A DNA stretch of 64,000 bases from Stagnihabitans lacustris (GCF_025950525.1 NZ_JAPDGS010000010.1:24134-88133), one strand, 5' to 3'. Counted from the stretch's first letter, positions 18,080 to 26,844 are shown. Translations and numbers: made by a program. Notes: generated by a model from the sequence alone, not told the origin.

Positions 18080-18571
18080 TTAGCCCTCAGGCGCGACGAA
18101 CGAGATCCTGGTGACTTGCCAGATGGCCCGGCCATAGGTCGTCTCGTTGCGGTATTCGGGGTGGGTGTCGAAGGGATACAGAACCCAGATCGGACCGCGT
18201 TCCCGCACGCTCATGGGTTGGCCGTTGCGCAGATAGGCCAAAACCGGCGCATCGAGACCAAGCTCCGCCAGGGGGATCGTCACCTCGTAGCCGTCCAGCG
18301 CCTGCAACCGGACAGACCCGCCCAAGGTTCCCACCGCCGCCACAAGGTCGCGCAGCAGGACGCCTTGGAAGTCGTCGACCTGGTGCGTCCAGATTGTCGA
18401 GGTGCGGATGGATTGCTGCGGCAGCGCCCGCAGCCAGGCCATGTTTACCTCCAGCTCTTTGTCCGCGCCGCTTTGCAGGCGGCTTCCGGCGATGGTCAGC
18501 AAGGTCGCCCCCGGGTCCTGCGCAAAGGCAGCCAAGGGCAGAAGCAGGAACAGAAGCAGGGCCCTGATCAT
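18080..18571 (-). CDS. Periplasmic protein with molybdopterin-oxidoreductase-like fold
   Basis: A 163-residue exported protein (signal ALLLFLLLPLAAFAQ). The core (TSTIWTHQVDDFQGVLLRDL, then GYEVTIPLAEL and GPIWVLYPFD) matches the stand-alone oxidoreductase molybdopterin-binding domain. It is far too short for a complete enzyme and may be a sensory or partner subunit. It starts 4 nt after the stop of the LuxR-type regulator and ends 7 bp before the hybrid kinase. I infer that it feeds a periplasmic signal to that kinase. The start at 18571 is supported by GAGG; 18583 is an alternative. Confidence 0.75.
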   Translation of the reverse strand: MIRALLLFLLLPLAAFAQDPGATLLTIAGSRLQSGADKELEVNMAWLRALPQQSIRTSTIWTHQVDDFQGVLLRDLVAAVGTLGGSVRLQALDGYEVTIPLAELGLDAPVLAYLRNGQPMSVRERGPIWVLYPFDTHPEYRNETTYGRAIWQVTRISFVAPEG

Positions 18572-18575
18572 CGCC

Positions 18576-19190
18576 TCACCCAATCCCCGCCTCTTTGGCG
18601 ATCATTGCCGCATGGGTCCGGTTGCGCGCCGTCATCTTGCGGCACAGCGACTTCACGTGCAGCTTGATCGTCACCTCTTGCAAGCCCAGTTCCAGGGCGA
18701 TTTCCTTGTTGGCCATGCCGCGGCACAGGCTTTGCAGCACGCTCATCTCGCGCTTGGTCAGCTGGACAGGGCCTTCGCGGGTCTGGATCGTGTCGACATC
18801 CGCCATCAGCGAGATCGGGGCAAAGACCTCGCCCGCGGCCATGAAGCGGATGGCGGCGCAAAGCGACTTGGTTGACATGGTCTTGGGCACATAGCCCGCC
18901 GCCCCTTCGGCCAAGGCGCGCTCGATCACCGGACGCGGCGCCACGCCGGACATCAGCGCAACCGGAACCGGCTCGGCCGCTTGGCGGATCGCGGTGAACC
19001 CGTCCAACCCGTTCATCCCGGGCATGGCGTAATCCACCAGGATCAGGTCAAAGCCCGCATCCGGCTGCAGGGCCTCCATGACGCGGGCGACGCTGGGGGC
19101 GGTCACGACCTCGACATTGCCCATGTGGCGCAGCAGGGCCGCGAGGGAATCGCGGACCAGCTCGTGGTCGTCGGCGAGCAATATCTTCAT
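18576..19190 (-). CDS. NarL/LuxR-family response regulator 1
   Basis: A 204-residue protein. The receiver carries the acidic pair in LLADDHELV, the phospho-Asp in LILVDYAMPGMNG and the Lys in YVPKTMS. The C-terminal LuxR helix-turn-helix (LTKREMSVLQSLCRGMANKE, then IALELGLQEVTIKLHVKSL) is complete. It is the first gene of the operon with the periplasmic oxidoreductase-like protein and a hybrid kinase, and so is the probable output of that kinase. Confidence 0.92.
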   Translation of the reverse strand: MKILLADDHELVRDSLAALLRHMGNVEVVTAPSVARVMEALQPDAGFDLILVDYAMPGMNGLDGFTAIRQAAEPVPVALMSGVAPRPVIERALAEGAAGYVPKTMSTKSLCAAIRFMAAGEVFAPISLMADVDTIQTREGPVQLTKREMSVLQSLCRGMANKEIALELGLQEVTIKLHVKSLCRKMTARNRTHAAMIAKEAGIG

Positions 19191-19255
19191 GTCTGGGGGG
19201 CTTTCTTGGCACAGATGCGGAGGCCCTATCACGGCGGCTCCCCTGCGCCACGTTT

Positions 19256-19747
19256 TTATAAGGTTACCAAAAGCTTACCAGTCATTTTCACGCACTGGGC
19301 CACGGGCCGCGGAAAGGCCGGGGCGGCCCATCGGGACAAAAGCCTGTGCCCGACGGTGTCAAGATCAATGGCCCTGTCGTCGTCGACCAGGATGAAAGGC
19401 AAGTCCGGCATCAGGTCCTTGATGCGGCGCAGGCCCTGGCGGCAGCGCGCAAGGCCGCCCAGAGCCGCGACATCAACCAGAAGATGCGAGACATGATGCA
19501 GGGCCCAGGTGCGCGAGAACCACTGCCGGCTTTGCACGTCGATCAGGCGGCGGCAGCGGATCAGGACATGACCCTGGGCGGCGAACAAGGCGCCCAACTG
19601 AGCGACGAGGCCCGCTTCGCAGCCGACGGCCAGCACGGCAGAGCCTATTGCCCCCGCGCCCCGGTCCTGATGCCCAGCCTTGGTCGAAAATTCGGTCGCC
19701 GAGGCCACCATCGTGGCGACCTCGGATCTTTTCAGATACATGTCCAT
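19256..19747 (-). CDS. Atypical receiver-like protein (163 aa)
   Basis: The C-terminal half reads as a receiver remnant: VSHLLVDVAALGGLARCRQ in the position of the phospho-Asp strand, then DLPFILVDDD. The acidic pair expected near the N-terminus is absent (AVLAVGCEAG instead), as is the usual Lys. The start at 19747 (MDMYLKRSEVA) has GAGG upstream. It resembles the product at 23844 in layout, though not closely. It may be a pseudo-receiver modulating the island's phosphorelay. Confidence 0.55.
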   Translation of the reverse strand: MDMYLKRSEVATMVASATEFSTKAGHQDRGAGAIGSAVLAVGCEAGLVAQLGALFAAQGHVLIRCRRLIDVQSRQWFSRTWALHHVSHLLVDVAALGGLARCRQGLRRIKDLMPDLPFILVDDDRAIDLDTVGHRLLSRWAAPAFPRPVAQCVKMTGKLLVTL

Positions 19748-20182
19748 GGTGATCGCACCTCTTTCACAGGGCGCGATTTTCGGCGGAAGCCCTGTTCCAG
19801 ACAATCTTGGCAAGAGAGTAACGGGCCCATCCAGAATACCGATCCGAACATCCTTTCGATGTGATCCGGTCCGAAGGGATGGGAGGCCCGCATCGTCTTT
19901 GCCGGGATTGACCGTTTGCGCCATGACCCCGCAAAGAGAAAGGCGGCCGAACCCGCGCAGTCGAGCGCCCTTTTGGCAAGCGGGGATGGCCCCAGGTTCG
20001 GTGTTGACCCCCCGACTCGTCGCGATCGGGGCCTGTCAGGGTGCCCCGTGACACCCTTATGACACCGCCGCCAGACTTTCGGATGGGTTCACCGACGCTT
20101 GCCCGCCCTTTGGCTCCGGATGCCGACCTGTCGCCGGCGTCGGACTTCGGCAAGATCAGGCTTCCCAGAACCGAGGACAGCC
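19748..20182. other. Intergenic stretch without a supported gene
   Basis: The region lies between the atypical receiver (leftward) and the small membrane protein (rightward), so it should hold both promoters. A short inverted repeat (AGGGTG ... CACCCT) lies around 20038-20056. No coding frame looks convincing. Confidence 0.5.
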
Positions 20183-20338
20183 ATGGCCCCCCTGCTATTC
20201 ACGCCGCACCACACGTCCAAGGCCCGCACCACGGCGGCCGAGCAAAGCTGGCCCGCCGGATGGTGGCTCTTGCCTGCAGTCGTGCTGGGATGCGGCCTGT
20301 GGGTCTTGATCTTTCGGCTTGTGGCAAGCTTGTTCTAG
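20183..20338 (+). CDS. Small single-span membrane protein (51 aa)
   Basis: It begins MAPLLFTPHHTSK and has one transmembrane helix (WWLLPAVVLGCGLWVLIFRL) followed by a short tail. GAGGA lies 6 nt upstream of the ATG. It is convergent with response regulator 2, whose stop lies 6 bp away. Short membrane proteins in signalling islands often tune kinases; here that is only a suggestion. Confidence 0.55.
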   Translation: MAPLLFTPHHTSKARTTAAEQSWPAGWWLLPAVVLGCGLWVLIFRLVASLF

Positions 20339-20344
20339 GCGCCC

Positions 20345-20968
20345 TCAGGTCAGCCCCAGGACGCCCGCGCGAACCACGGCCTGCGTCCGGTTGCGCGCAT
20401 CCAGCTTGCGACAGATCGCGGTGACATGCATCTTGATCGTCGGTTCTGCCAAGCCAAGGTCGAGCGCGATTTCCTTGTTCTGCCGCCCGGCGCTCAATCC
20501 CGACAGGACCGAAAGTTCGGTATCCGACAAGAGCCCCACGCCCGGCCGCGACGCCTGGTTGCGCATCAGCTCCATCGGCAAATAAACCTCACCCGCGAGC
20601 ATGAAGCGGATCGCATTGGTCAGGCTGCGCAACGGCGTCGACTTCAAAACCACCCCCGCCGCCCCGCCGCCCAGGATATCGTCGATCAGCCGCGCCACCG
20701 ACGTGCCGGTCAGGATCGCAACCGCCCGCCCGCCATTGACCGCGATGGCCCGCCGCAGCCCCTCCAGCCCGTTCATCCCGGGCATCTGCCAATCCAGCAG
20801 CACAAGGTCAAAGGGCCCCTGCTCCGTGATCCGGGCCAGGGCCTCGTCCAGGCTGTTCGCCTTGGTCACAGCGAATTCCGCCGAATTCACCAAGTAGTTC
20901 TCCAGCATGTCCAGCACCATCTGGTGGTCATCGGCCAAAAGGATGCTCAGGGGGAGGGTCGCGGCCAT
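20345..20968 (-). CDS. NarL/LuxR-family response regulator 2
   Basis: A 207-residue protein with a receiver (LLADDHQMVL, phospho-Asp in LVLLDWQMPGMNG, Thr in AILTGTS, Lys in VVLKSTP) and a LuxR helix-turn-helix (LSDTELSVLSGLSAGRQNKE). It is divergent from the second hybrid kinase with about 180 bp between the starts. That pairing suggests it is the output of that kinase or its negative regulator. Confidence 0.9.
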   Translation of the reverse strand: MAATLPLSILLADDHQMVLDMLENYLVNSAEFAVTKANSLDEALARITEQGPFDLVLLDWQMPGMNGLEGLRRAIAVNGGRAVAILTGTSVARLIDDILGGGAAGVVLKSTPLRSLTNAIRFMLAGEVYLPMELMRNQASRPGVGLLSDTELSVLSGLSAGRQNKEIALDLGLAEPTIKMHVTAICRKLDARNRTQAVVRAGVLGLT

Positions 20969-21148
20969 GGAAGTCACTTTCGCCAAAGGCAAGGAATTTG
21001 TAACCGTGTTTTGGCAATATTATTCCGCACAGGAAAGTCCAACCCACCCAAAGGTATAGCGCGTATCAACCTTTGAGTGTCTTGCCACAAGACCGCCAAA
21101 CGACCGAAGATGCGCGCCCAGCGACTGGCAAACCGGGGGCGCAACGGC

Positions 21149-23713
21149 ATGCGGCCAAGTCAGTTTCTTTTCGGGGCCCACAAGGGTGCTCCGCGGCGAC
21201 GGACCCTGGCGGTCTTTGCAATCGCTTGCGGCGTCGTGATCCTCGGAGCGGTCGTCCTCGCCCGACTGGACCGGCAGCTGACCCTGCAAAGCCAGGCGCA
21301 GTCCGACAACCTGGTCTGGAACCTGACCCAGGTGGAGGTCGACCTACAACGCCTGCAAATCGCCCTGCTTGTGGCGCGGCTCTCTGGGGCGAACCAGGCC
21401 GCCTTGGGCCGCGTCGCCCAGAATTTCGACATCCTCTTCAGCCGGGTCCAGACCATTCGCCACGGCACCGCTGTCGCCGACCTGCCCATACGCCAGACGG
21501 AAGGCTGGCGACGGCTTGCCGGTCCGCATGGGCTGATGGACCAGCTGCAAGAGGTGCTGGACCACGACCCCGCCCAGCTTGGCGCCAAGCTGGACCGCTT
21601 CAGCCAGCTGGCGGGCCAAGTCCAGCCGCTGATCCACCACGCCGTGACCGGGTCGCTGCAATCCGCCGCCGAAACAGCTGACGCCGCCAAGAGCGAGCTG
21701 CGCGCGACCCTGATGGTCTTTGCCGGCGCGCTTTTGCTGACCATCGGGGCGCTGGCGCTCTTCCTTTTGACCATCCACCTGCAGGGCCGGGCGCTGGCCG
21801 CGCGCGCCCGCAAGCTGGAACATGCCCTGCGCAGCCAGCGCCTGATGATCGAAGCCGCTCAGGATGGCGTCCTCGTCATCGCCGACAATGGCCGCGTCAT
21901 CGTCGCCAACAAGGTGACTGAGGCGCTTTTGGGCCCGCCGCTCCAGCCCAAGCGGCGCCGCCACCTTTCTGACCACCTCGACCCCGAGGTTTCGGCCCTG
22001 ACCGCCTGCACCCAGCGCCAGACCATCATCCGCCGCGCCGATGGCGCCCGCATCCCGGTCGAACTGACCATGCGTTCCATGCGCTCGCCCGACAGCCGCA
22101 GCTTTCGCATCGCTTTCCTGCGGGACCTCTCCGACCAGATCGACCGCGAGACCCGCCTCGCGCGCGCCCTCGCCGCTGCCCGCGCGGGGGAAGAGGCCAA
22201 GGCCCGGTTCGTCGCCGTGATGAGCCACGAGATGCGCACCCCCCTCAGCGGCCTTCTCTCTGCCCTGGACCTGCTGCGGGCGACACCGTTGGACCCCGCG
22301 CAAGCCGACCTCGTGGGGATCATGGAGGCCTGTGGCCACACAACGCTTGAGCAGGTCAACAACGTGCTGGAGCTGACCCAGTTGACCGCGCAGGACAAGG
22401 GTCATGCGGCGCTGGACTTCGACTTGCGCGGGCTCTTGCAGCCGCTGGTTCGCCAGTTCCAGGCGAGGGCGCAGCAGCACGACACCGCCCTGACGCTGGA
22501 GACCGGTCCGAATGGGCGCGTGCAGCTACATGCCCCGCTGCAGCTGGTCAAGCGCGTGGTGGGCAACCTTTTGTCGAATGCCGTCAAGTTCACCCAAGGG
22601 GGGCGCATCGTCGTCAGCTGCCTTTGCACCCCGGCCGAGACCCCGGGCAAGATGCTCTGCCAGATCAGCGTCAGCGACACCGGCATCGGGATCAGTGCCG
22701 CCGACTTCCAGCGCATCTTTCACGCCTTCGAGACGCTGGACAGCACGTTTTCGCGCACCCAGGACGGCTCGGGCCTGGGGCTGGGTATCGCAAAAATGGC
22801 CGCCGAGGCGCTGGGAGGGCGCATCACGGTGGACAGCACACCGGGCAAGGGCAGCCGCTTTGCCCTGTCCTTCGAGGCCGCCCTTGCCCCACCCGCCGCC
22901 CCACCCGCAGCCTTGGCCCCGCCCGAGCCTGTGGCGCCCAAGCTGGCGGGACTGCGGCTTCTGCTGGCAGAGGACAACGAGATCAACCGCCTCCTCCTGG
23001 TCCGCCAGCTGGAGCGCCTCGGTCATCAGGTGGTCGCGGTCGCCGATGGCGCGGCGGCGGTCGAGGAGATCCAGTTGGATCAGCCCTTCGACGTGGTGCT
23101 GATGGATGTCTCGATGCCCAAGATGGACGGCATGACCGCGACGCGCCTTCTGCGGGGCGAGGATGCCTGCCTGCCCATCATCGCCCTGACCGCCCATGCC
23201 GACGAAAACCGCCGCGCCGAGTTCCGTGCGGCCGGCATGGACGACGTCATCACCAAGCCCGTCGACATGGCCCATCTGCAAGAGGTCATGGCAGCGTTTG
23301 CCCACCGGACCCCACCGGGCTTGCCCTCCGATCAACCGAGGCCAGCGCCGCTGCTGATCGACGACCAGGTCTTCGACGACCTCATCCAATCGCTTGGCGC
23401 CGACTTTCTGCGCCAGACCCTGACGCGCTTTGCCGCCGAGGTTGACACCGCGCTTGCGGCCATCGCCGCCGCGCAATCGGCGGGCGAGGCCGAGCAGCTG
23501 GCCCTTTTGGCCCACCGCGAGGCCGGATCGGCGGCCATGCTGGGCTTTGCCGCCCTGGCCGCCGCCCTGCGCAAGCTGGAGACCGCCGCGAGGACCGACC
23601 CAATCGCCAGCCTTGGCGCCCAAATCGAAAGCCTTGGCCCGCTGCACGCGGCGGGGCTGTCCGAGATCACCCGCCGTCTGTCGCTTTGGTCCGCCGAAGG
23701 GCGCCCGCTCTGA
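21149..23713 (+). CDS. Membrane hybrid histidine kinase (PAS-HisKA-HATPase-REC-Hpt)
   Basis: An 854-residue protein: TM1 about 19-40, a periplasmic helical domain, TM2 about 190-215 and a PAS domain (IEAAQDGVLVIADNGRVIVA). The phospho-His is in MSHEMRTPLSG. The ATPase has NLLSNAVKFT, VSDTGIGIS and GSGLGLGIAKM; the receiver has LLAEDNEIN, VVLMDVSMPKMDG and ITKPVD. The Hpt has its His in LLAHREAGSAAMLG. It is a paralogue of the kinase at 15649 but with canonical N- and G-boxes. Start choice is uncertain (21110 also possible); 21149 gives an N-terminus like the paralogue. No clear Shine-Dalgarno is visible. Confidence 0.9.
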   Translation: MRPSQFLFGAHKGAPRRRTLAVFAIACGVVILGAVVLARLDRQLTLQSQAQSDNLVWNLTQVEVDLQRLQIALLVARLSGANQAALGRVAQNFDILFSRVQTIRHGTAVADLPIRQTEGWRRLAGPHGLMDQLQEVLDHDPAQLGAKLDRFSQLAGQVQPLIHHAVTGSLQSAAETADAAKSELRATLMVFAGALLLTIGALALFLLTIHLQGRALAARARKLEHALRSQRLMIEAAQDGVLVIADNGRVIVANKVTEALLGPPLQPKRRRHLSDHLDPEVSALTACTQRQTIIRRADGARIPVELTMRSMRSPDSRSFRIAFLRDLSDQIDRETRLARALAAARAGEEAKARFVAVMSHEMRTPLSGLLSALDLLRATPLDPAQADLVGIMEACGHTTLEQVNNVLELTQLTAQDKGHAALDFDLRGLLQPLVRQFQARAQQHDTALTLETGPNGRVQLHAPLQLVKRVVGNLLSNAVKFTQGGRIVVSCLCTPAETPGKMLCQISVSDTGIGISAADFQRIFHAFETLDSTFSRTQDGSGLGLGIAKMAAEALGGRITVDSTPGKGSRFALSFEAALAPPAAPPAALAPPEPVAPKLAGLRLLLAEDNEINRLLLVRQLERLGHQVVAVADGAAAVEEIQLDQPFDVVLMDVSMPKMDGMTATRLLRGEDACLPIIALTAHADENRRAEFRAAGMDDVITKPVDMAHLQEVMAAFAHRTPPGLPSDQPRPAPLLIDDQVFDDLIQSLGADFLRQTLTRFAAEVDTALAAIAAAQSAGEAEQLALLAHREAGSAAMLGFAALAAALRKLETAARTDPIASLGAQIESLGPLHAAGLSEITRRLSLWSAEGRPL

Positions 23714-23843
23714 CTGCCGACGCGCTTTCAGACCCGAAGGAGTCTCGGACCTATCTTTCGCGACCTGCGGCGCACTTGTGCGACACTGGTCGTGCCATCC
23801 CGGACGTCGCAGAGTGAACCCCTTGTCAGCGCGAGGGAGTGCC

Positions 23844-24416
23844 ATGGTCGCCTTGACCGAGACCCATAAGTCAAAGGCCGGACTGCTTCGTCGGCTCTTG
23901 GCGCTTTTGGCCGACCCAAAGGCCCCCTTGTCCCGCCCGGCGCCCGACGTCAACTTGCGCTTCCCGGAGATGCCCAGCGTCGACGGCATCGAGACCTTGA
24001 CCATCCTCATGGTGGGCCGTGTCGATGGCGCGCTTTTGTCGCCTGCGCTATGGCTTGGAGATCTTGGCGCCCTTGTCCAATGGATCGCGCCGGACATCGA
24101 CGAGCTGAACGGTCTGGCCCGGGATGGCCTGATGGCGCCGACCCATGTGGTCATCGACCTTGACGCCATGGGCGGCATCCTGCCCGCCTTTGACAGTTTG
24201 CGAAAGCTGCGCGACACGCGCCCCGACCTGCCCGTGATCCTGGTCTCCGGCGACCTGGCTGTGGATGACTTCAGCCTGGAACGCTTGGCCCTTTGCGACG
24301 CCTCCTTGCGGGCGCCGGTGGCCTTCTCGTCGCTGGAATATGCTTTGACAGAGGCGCGCGAGGTGAACAATCCCGCTTGGGTCGCCCGTCTGAAGGACTT
24401 GCGCGCGGGGCTCTGA
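23844..24416 (+). CDS. Atypical receiver-like protein (190 aa)
   Basis: The receiver-like part spans about residues 50-165. HVVIDLDAMGGILPAFDSL keeps an Asp at the phospho-acceptor strand and LPVILVSGD keeps the Ser/Thr position. The acidic pair is missing (TILMVGRVDG), as is the final Lys. There is no output domain. A GGGAG precedes the ATG at 23844. It follows the second hybrid kinase by 130 bp in the same direction and may bind its Hpt or receiver domain without normal phosphorylation. Confidence 0.65.
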   Translation: MVALTETHKSKAGLLRRLLALLADPKAPLSRPAPDVNLRFPEMPSVDGIETLTILMVGRVDGALLSPALWLGDLGALVQWIAPDIDELNGLARDGLMAPTHVVIDLDAMGGILPAFDSLRKLRDTRPDLPVILVSGDLAVDDFSLERLALCDASLRAPVAFSSLEYALTEAREVNNPAWVARLKDLRAGL

Positions 24417-24474
24417 CCCGCCCCGGGTTGCCGGCGCAACCGCCCGCCCTTTCCACACCGCAGCCGAAACCCGC

Positions 24475-24524
24475 CGCCGCACAGGCGCCTTACCCTGCGA
24501 AGGGGTGGAGGCGCCTGTGCGGCG
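24475..24524. other. Large perfect inverted repeat (16-bp arms)
   Basis: CGCCGCACAGGCGCCT (24475-24490) and AGGCGCCTGTGCGGCG (24509-24524) are perfect reverse complements around an 18-nt loop that can itself pair (ACCC with GGGT). It lies 58 bp past the atypical receiver gene and about 180 bp before response regulator 3. There is no T-tract. It could be a transcript-end stabiliser, a regulator site or a terminator acting through Rho. Confidence 0.65.
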
Positions 24525-24705
24525 TATTCCAGACGGATGGCCGCCACACCCGTTCGGAGCGCCCCATCCCCTTCCGCACTTCCATAGCCCATTTTTCAGC
24601 CTTCTCAACCGCTTGCGCGTCTGTAACTCGGCCGGGTCCCCGGCAATGATCCAAAGGGCACGCGTGGCTCGATTCGAGAGGGCGAGCCATCGGAAGAAGG
24701 ACCCC

Positions 24706-25335
24706 ATGGAAGATTTCACCCCTGCCCTCACGACGATCCTGATCGCCGACGACCACCAACTGCTTATTGACGCTGTGACCCAGGGTCTGCGCAACGAGAC
24801 CGATTTGACACTGCGCACGGCCCACAGCCTGGCCGAAACGCTGCGCGCCCTGCAGGAGGCGCCGATCGACCTGGTGCTGTTGGACGTCAAGATGCCCGGG
24901 ATGAACGGGATGGAAAGTGTGATCGAGGTGATCCGGGCCGCCAAGACCGGCGCGGTGGCGCTGTTCTCCGGCAATATCGACGAGGCCTTCGCCCGGCTTG
25001 CCCTGCGCGAAGGGGCGGCGGGCTTCGTGCCCAAGACCCTCCCGATGCGGGTCCTGCCCTCCGCGATCCGGCTGATGTGTTCGGGCGAGGTCTTCATGCC
25101 CGTCACCCGCCGCGATGCGTCCGACCCCGAAGAGCCAGAGGCTCGCCCCCTGGTTGAACGCGAGCTGCGCATCCTGCACATGGTCCAGGCCGGGCTGACC
25201 AACAAGGAAATCGCCCGGCAGATCGAAAGTTCGGAGGTCCGCATCAAGATGTATCTGCGGACGATCTTCGCCAAGATCGGCGCCAAGAACCGCGCCCATG
25301 CCGTCAGCATCGTCCGCGCCCAAGGCCGGATCTGA
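24706..25335 (+). CDS. NarL/LuxR-family response regulator 3
   Basis: A 209-residue protein with a receiver (LIADDHQLLI, phospho-Asp in LVLLDVKMPGMNG, Ser in ALFSGNI, Lys in FVPKTLP) and a LuxR-type helix-turn-helix (LVERELRILHMVQAGLTNKE, recognition helix EVRIKMYLRTIF). AAGGA lies 7 nt before the ATG. The following gene begins one base into the stop region, so the regulator is co-transcribed with a periplasmic peptidoglycan-binding protein. Confidence 0.92.
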   Translation: MEDFTPALTTILIADDHQLLIDAVTQGLRNETDLTLRTAHSLAETLRALQEAPIDLVLLDVKMPGMNGMESVIEVIRAAKTGAVALFSGNIDEAFARLALREGAAGFVPKTLPMRVLPSAIRLMCSGEVFMPVTRRDASDPEEPEARPLVERELRILHMVQAGLTNKEIARQIESSEVRIKMYLRTIFAKIGAKNRAHAVSIVRAQGRI

Positions 25336-25358
25336 TGCGCATATCAAGGATTAACCAC

Positions 25359-25946
25359 ATGACTTTGCTGAAATTTCTGGCCGCAGCCCTTCTTGTGGCG
25401 CAGGGCGCCACCGCAGCCACCACCGAGGGCCAGTTTGCCATGCGCGGCCTGGGGTCAGCCCAGTGCCGCGCCATGATCGAAGCCTTTGCGACAGACCAGG
25501 GCCCTGCCCTGCGCCAATCGCTTGGCCTGTGGATTTCGGGCTATGTTTCGGGCCGCAACGAAAGCCAGCCCGACACGTTCGAGGTCGTCCCGCTGCAGGA
25601 CCTGCGCATCCTTCAGGCCCTGCTGGAGGCCGCCTGCACCAGCAATCCCGATGCGCTGGTTCAAGTTACCCTGTCGGCCCTGGTCGGGAAACTGGATGGC
25701 GCCCGCATCCGCAGCGCCGCCGCCCCCCTGTCGATCGGAGACCCGCCCATGCCGCTGCACCCCGAAGTCCTGGCCTATGTCCAGGCTCGGCTGGTGACGC
25801 TGGGGCTGATGGCGCCGCCCCAGACCGCGGGGAGCTTTGACGCCACGACCTCGGCCGCGTTGCAGGCCTTTCAGGGCTCGGTCGGCTTGGCCCCCTCTGG
25901 CATGCCCGATGACACGACGATCCTGATGCTGCTGGGCCAACAATGA
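25359..25946 (+). CDS. Periplasmic peptidoglycan-binding-domain protein
   Basis: A 195-residue exported protein (LLKFLAAALLVAQGATAATT). An N-terminal domain with two Cys (SAQCRAMIEAFAT, LLEAACTSNPDAL) precedes a C-terminal PG_binding_1-type repeat (VLAYVQARLVTLGLMAPPQT, then TTSAALQAFQGSVGLAPSGM). The ATG at 25359 has AGGA nine bases upstream; an ATG at 25335 overlapping the regulator stop is an alternative. It has no lytic domain and may sense or organise the cell wall under control of response regulator 3. Confidence 0.75.
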   Translation: MTLLKFLAAALLVAQGATAATTEGQFAMRGLGSAQCRAMIEAFATDQGPALRQSLGLWISGYVSGRNESQPDTFEVVPLQDLRILQALLEAACTSNPDALVQVTLSALVGKLDGARIRSAAAPLSIGDPPMPLHPEVLAYVQARLVTLGLMAPPQTAGSFDATTSAALQAFQGSVGLAPSGMPDDTTILMLLGQQ

Positions 25947-25950
25947 CCCG

Positions 25951-26023
25951 CAAAAGAAAGCGCCCGGATGCTGGGGGGCATCCGGGCGAGGCGCGGCATT
26001 TCGGGCAGTACAAGCGAAATGCC
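25951..26023 (-). ncRNA. Two-hairpin element ending in a Rho-independent-like terminator (copy 2)
   Basis: Read on the minus strand, a stem GGCATTTC/GAAATGCC (26016-26023 with 25995-26002) is followed by an 11-bp stem formed by 25978-25988 and 25961-25971, then CTTTCTTTTG. The GCCTCGCCCGGATG...GCATCCGGGCGC portion closely matches the terminator at 8631-8664. No minus-strand gene ends here, so it may be a small RNA or a bidirectional terminator for the plus-strand gene ending at 25946. Confidence 0.4.
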
Positions 26024-26240
26024 GGGGTCGATGGACCCTTCCGGTCGTCCCTCCCGCACGATCCAGCCCACGACGCGCCGTCCTCCCACGGGGCGCCGCA
26101 AGCTGTCAGGGTTCAGGGTCGCCGGGCAACGCCTACAGGACTGATACCTGACCCATCGCGGACAACAACCGTGCGGAGGGTGCAAAATCGCCCTCTGACG
26201 AGAGGCGACTTGATCGAAGGATCACCTCTTGGGTCCGGCC

Positions 26241-26837
26241 ATGCGCATCCTCTTGGCTGACGACCATGCTTTTGTGCGTGACGCCATCGCCCATGTGCTG
26301 CGCCAGCATCTCTTGGCGCAGGTCGAGACCGCCCGGGACCTGGCCTCGGCGCTGGACCGCGTGGAGGGCGCGGGGGGCTTTGACGTCATCCTTCTTGATT
26401 TGCGGATGCAGGGGATGGACGACCTTGCCGGCCTGAGCGCGATGCGGGCCCGCGCGCCCGGCGTGCCGGTGGCCCTTTTGTCGGGACACCTGACCCGAGG
26501 CGTGGTCGATGCCGCGTTGCAGCTGGGTGCTGCGGGCTGCCTGTCCAAGGCCATGTCGGTGCAAAGCCTTGTGGCGGCTCTGCGCCTTATGGTCAGCGGG
26601 GCCGTCTTTGTCCCTCTGTCCGAGGCAAATTCCTTTAGCGCGGGCCCGACCCTGACCCCGGGCGAGGACCTGATGGTCCGGGGCCTTGGCAAGGGGCTGT
26701 CGAACAAGGATCTGGCACGAGAGCTTGGGCTTCGCGACGTGACGATCAAGCGACATCTGAAAACCCTCTTCCGCAAGATCGGCGCGCGCAACAGGACCGA
26801 AGCGGCGCTTTGGGCCGCGAACCGGGGCCTGACCTAA
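26241..26837 (+). CDS. NarL/LuxR-family response regulator 4
   Basis: A 198-residue protein. The receiver has LLADDHAFVRD, the phospho-Asp in VILLDLRMQGMDD (Gln replaces the usual Pro), Ser in ALLSGHL and Lys in CLSKAMS. The LuxR helix-turn-helix (GKGLSNKDLARELGLRDVTI) is complete. It is the fourth such regulator within 9 kb and has no kinase next to it, so it probably shares an upstream Hpt with the others. The start at 26241 is preferred; a TTG at 26229 is in frame. Confidence 0.9.
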   Translation: MRILLADDHAFVRDAIAHVLRQHLLAQVETARDLASALDRVEGAGGFDVILLDLRMQGMDDLAGLSAMRARAPGVPVALLSGHLTRGVVDAALQLGAAGCLSKAMSVQSLVAALRLMVSGAVFVPLSEANSFSAGPTLTPGEDLMVRGLGKGLSNKDLARELGLRDVTIKRHLKTLFRKIGARNRTEAALWAANRGLT

Positions 26838-26844
26838 GGTGCGG

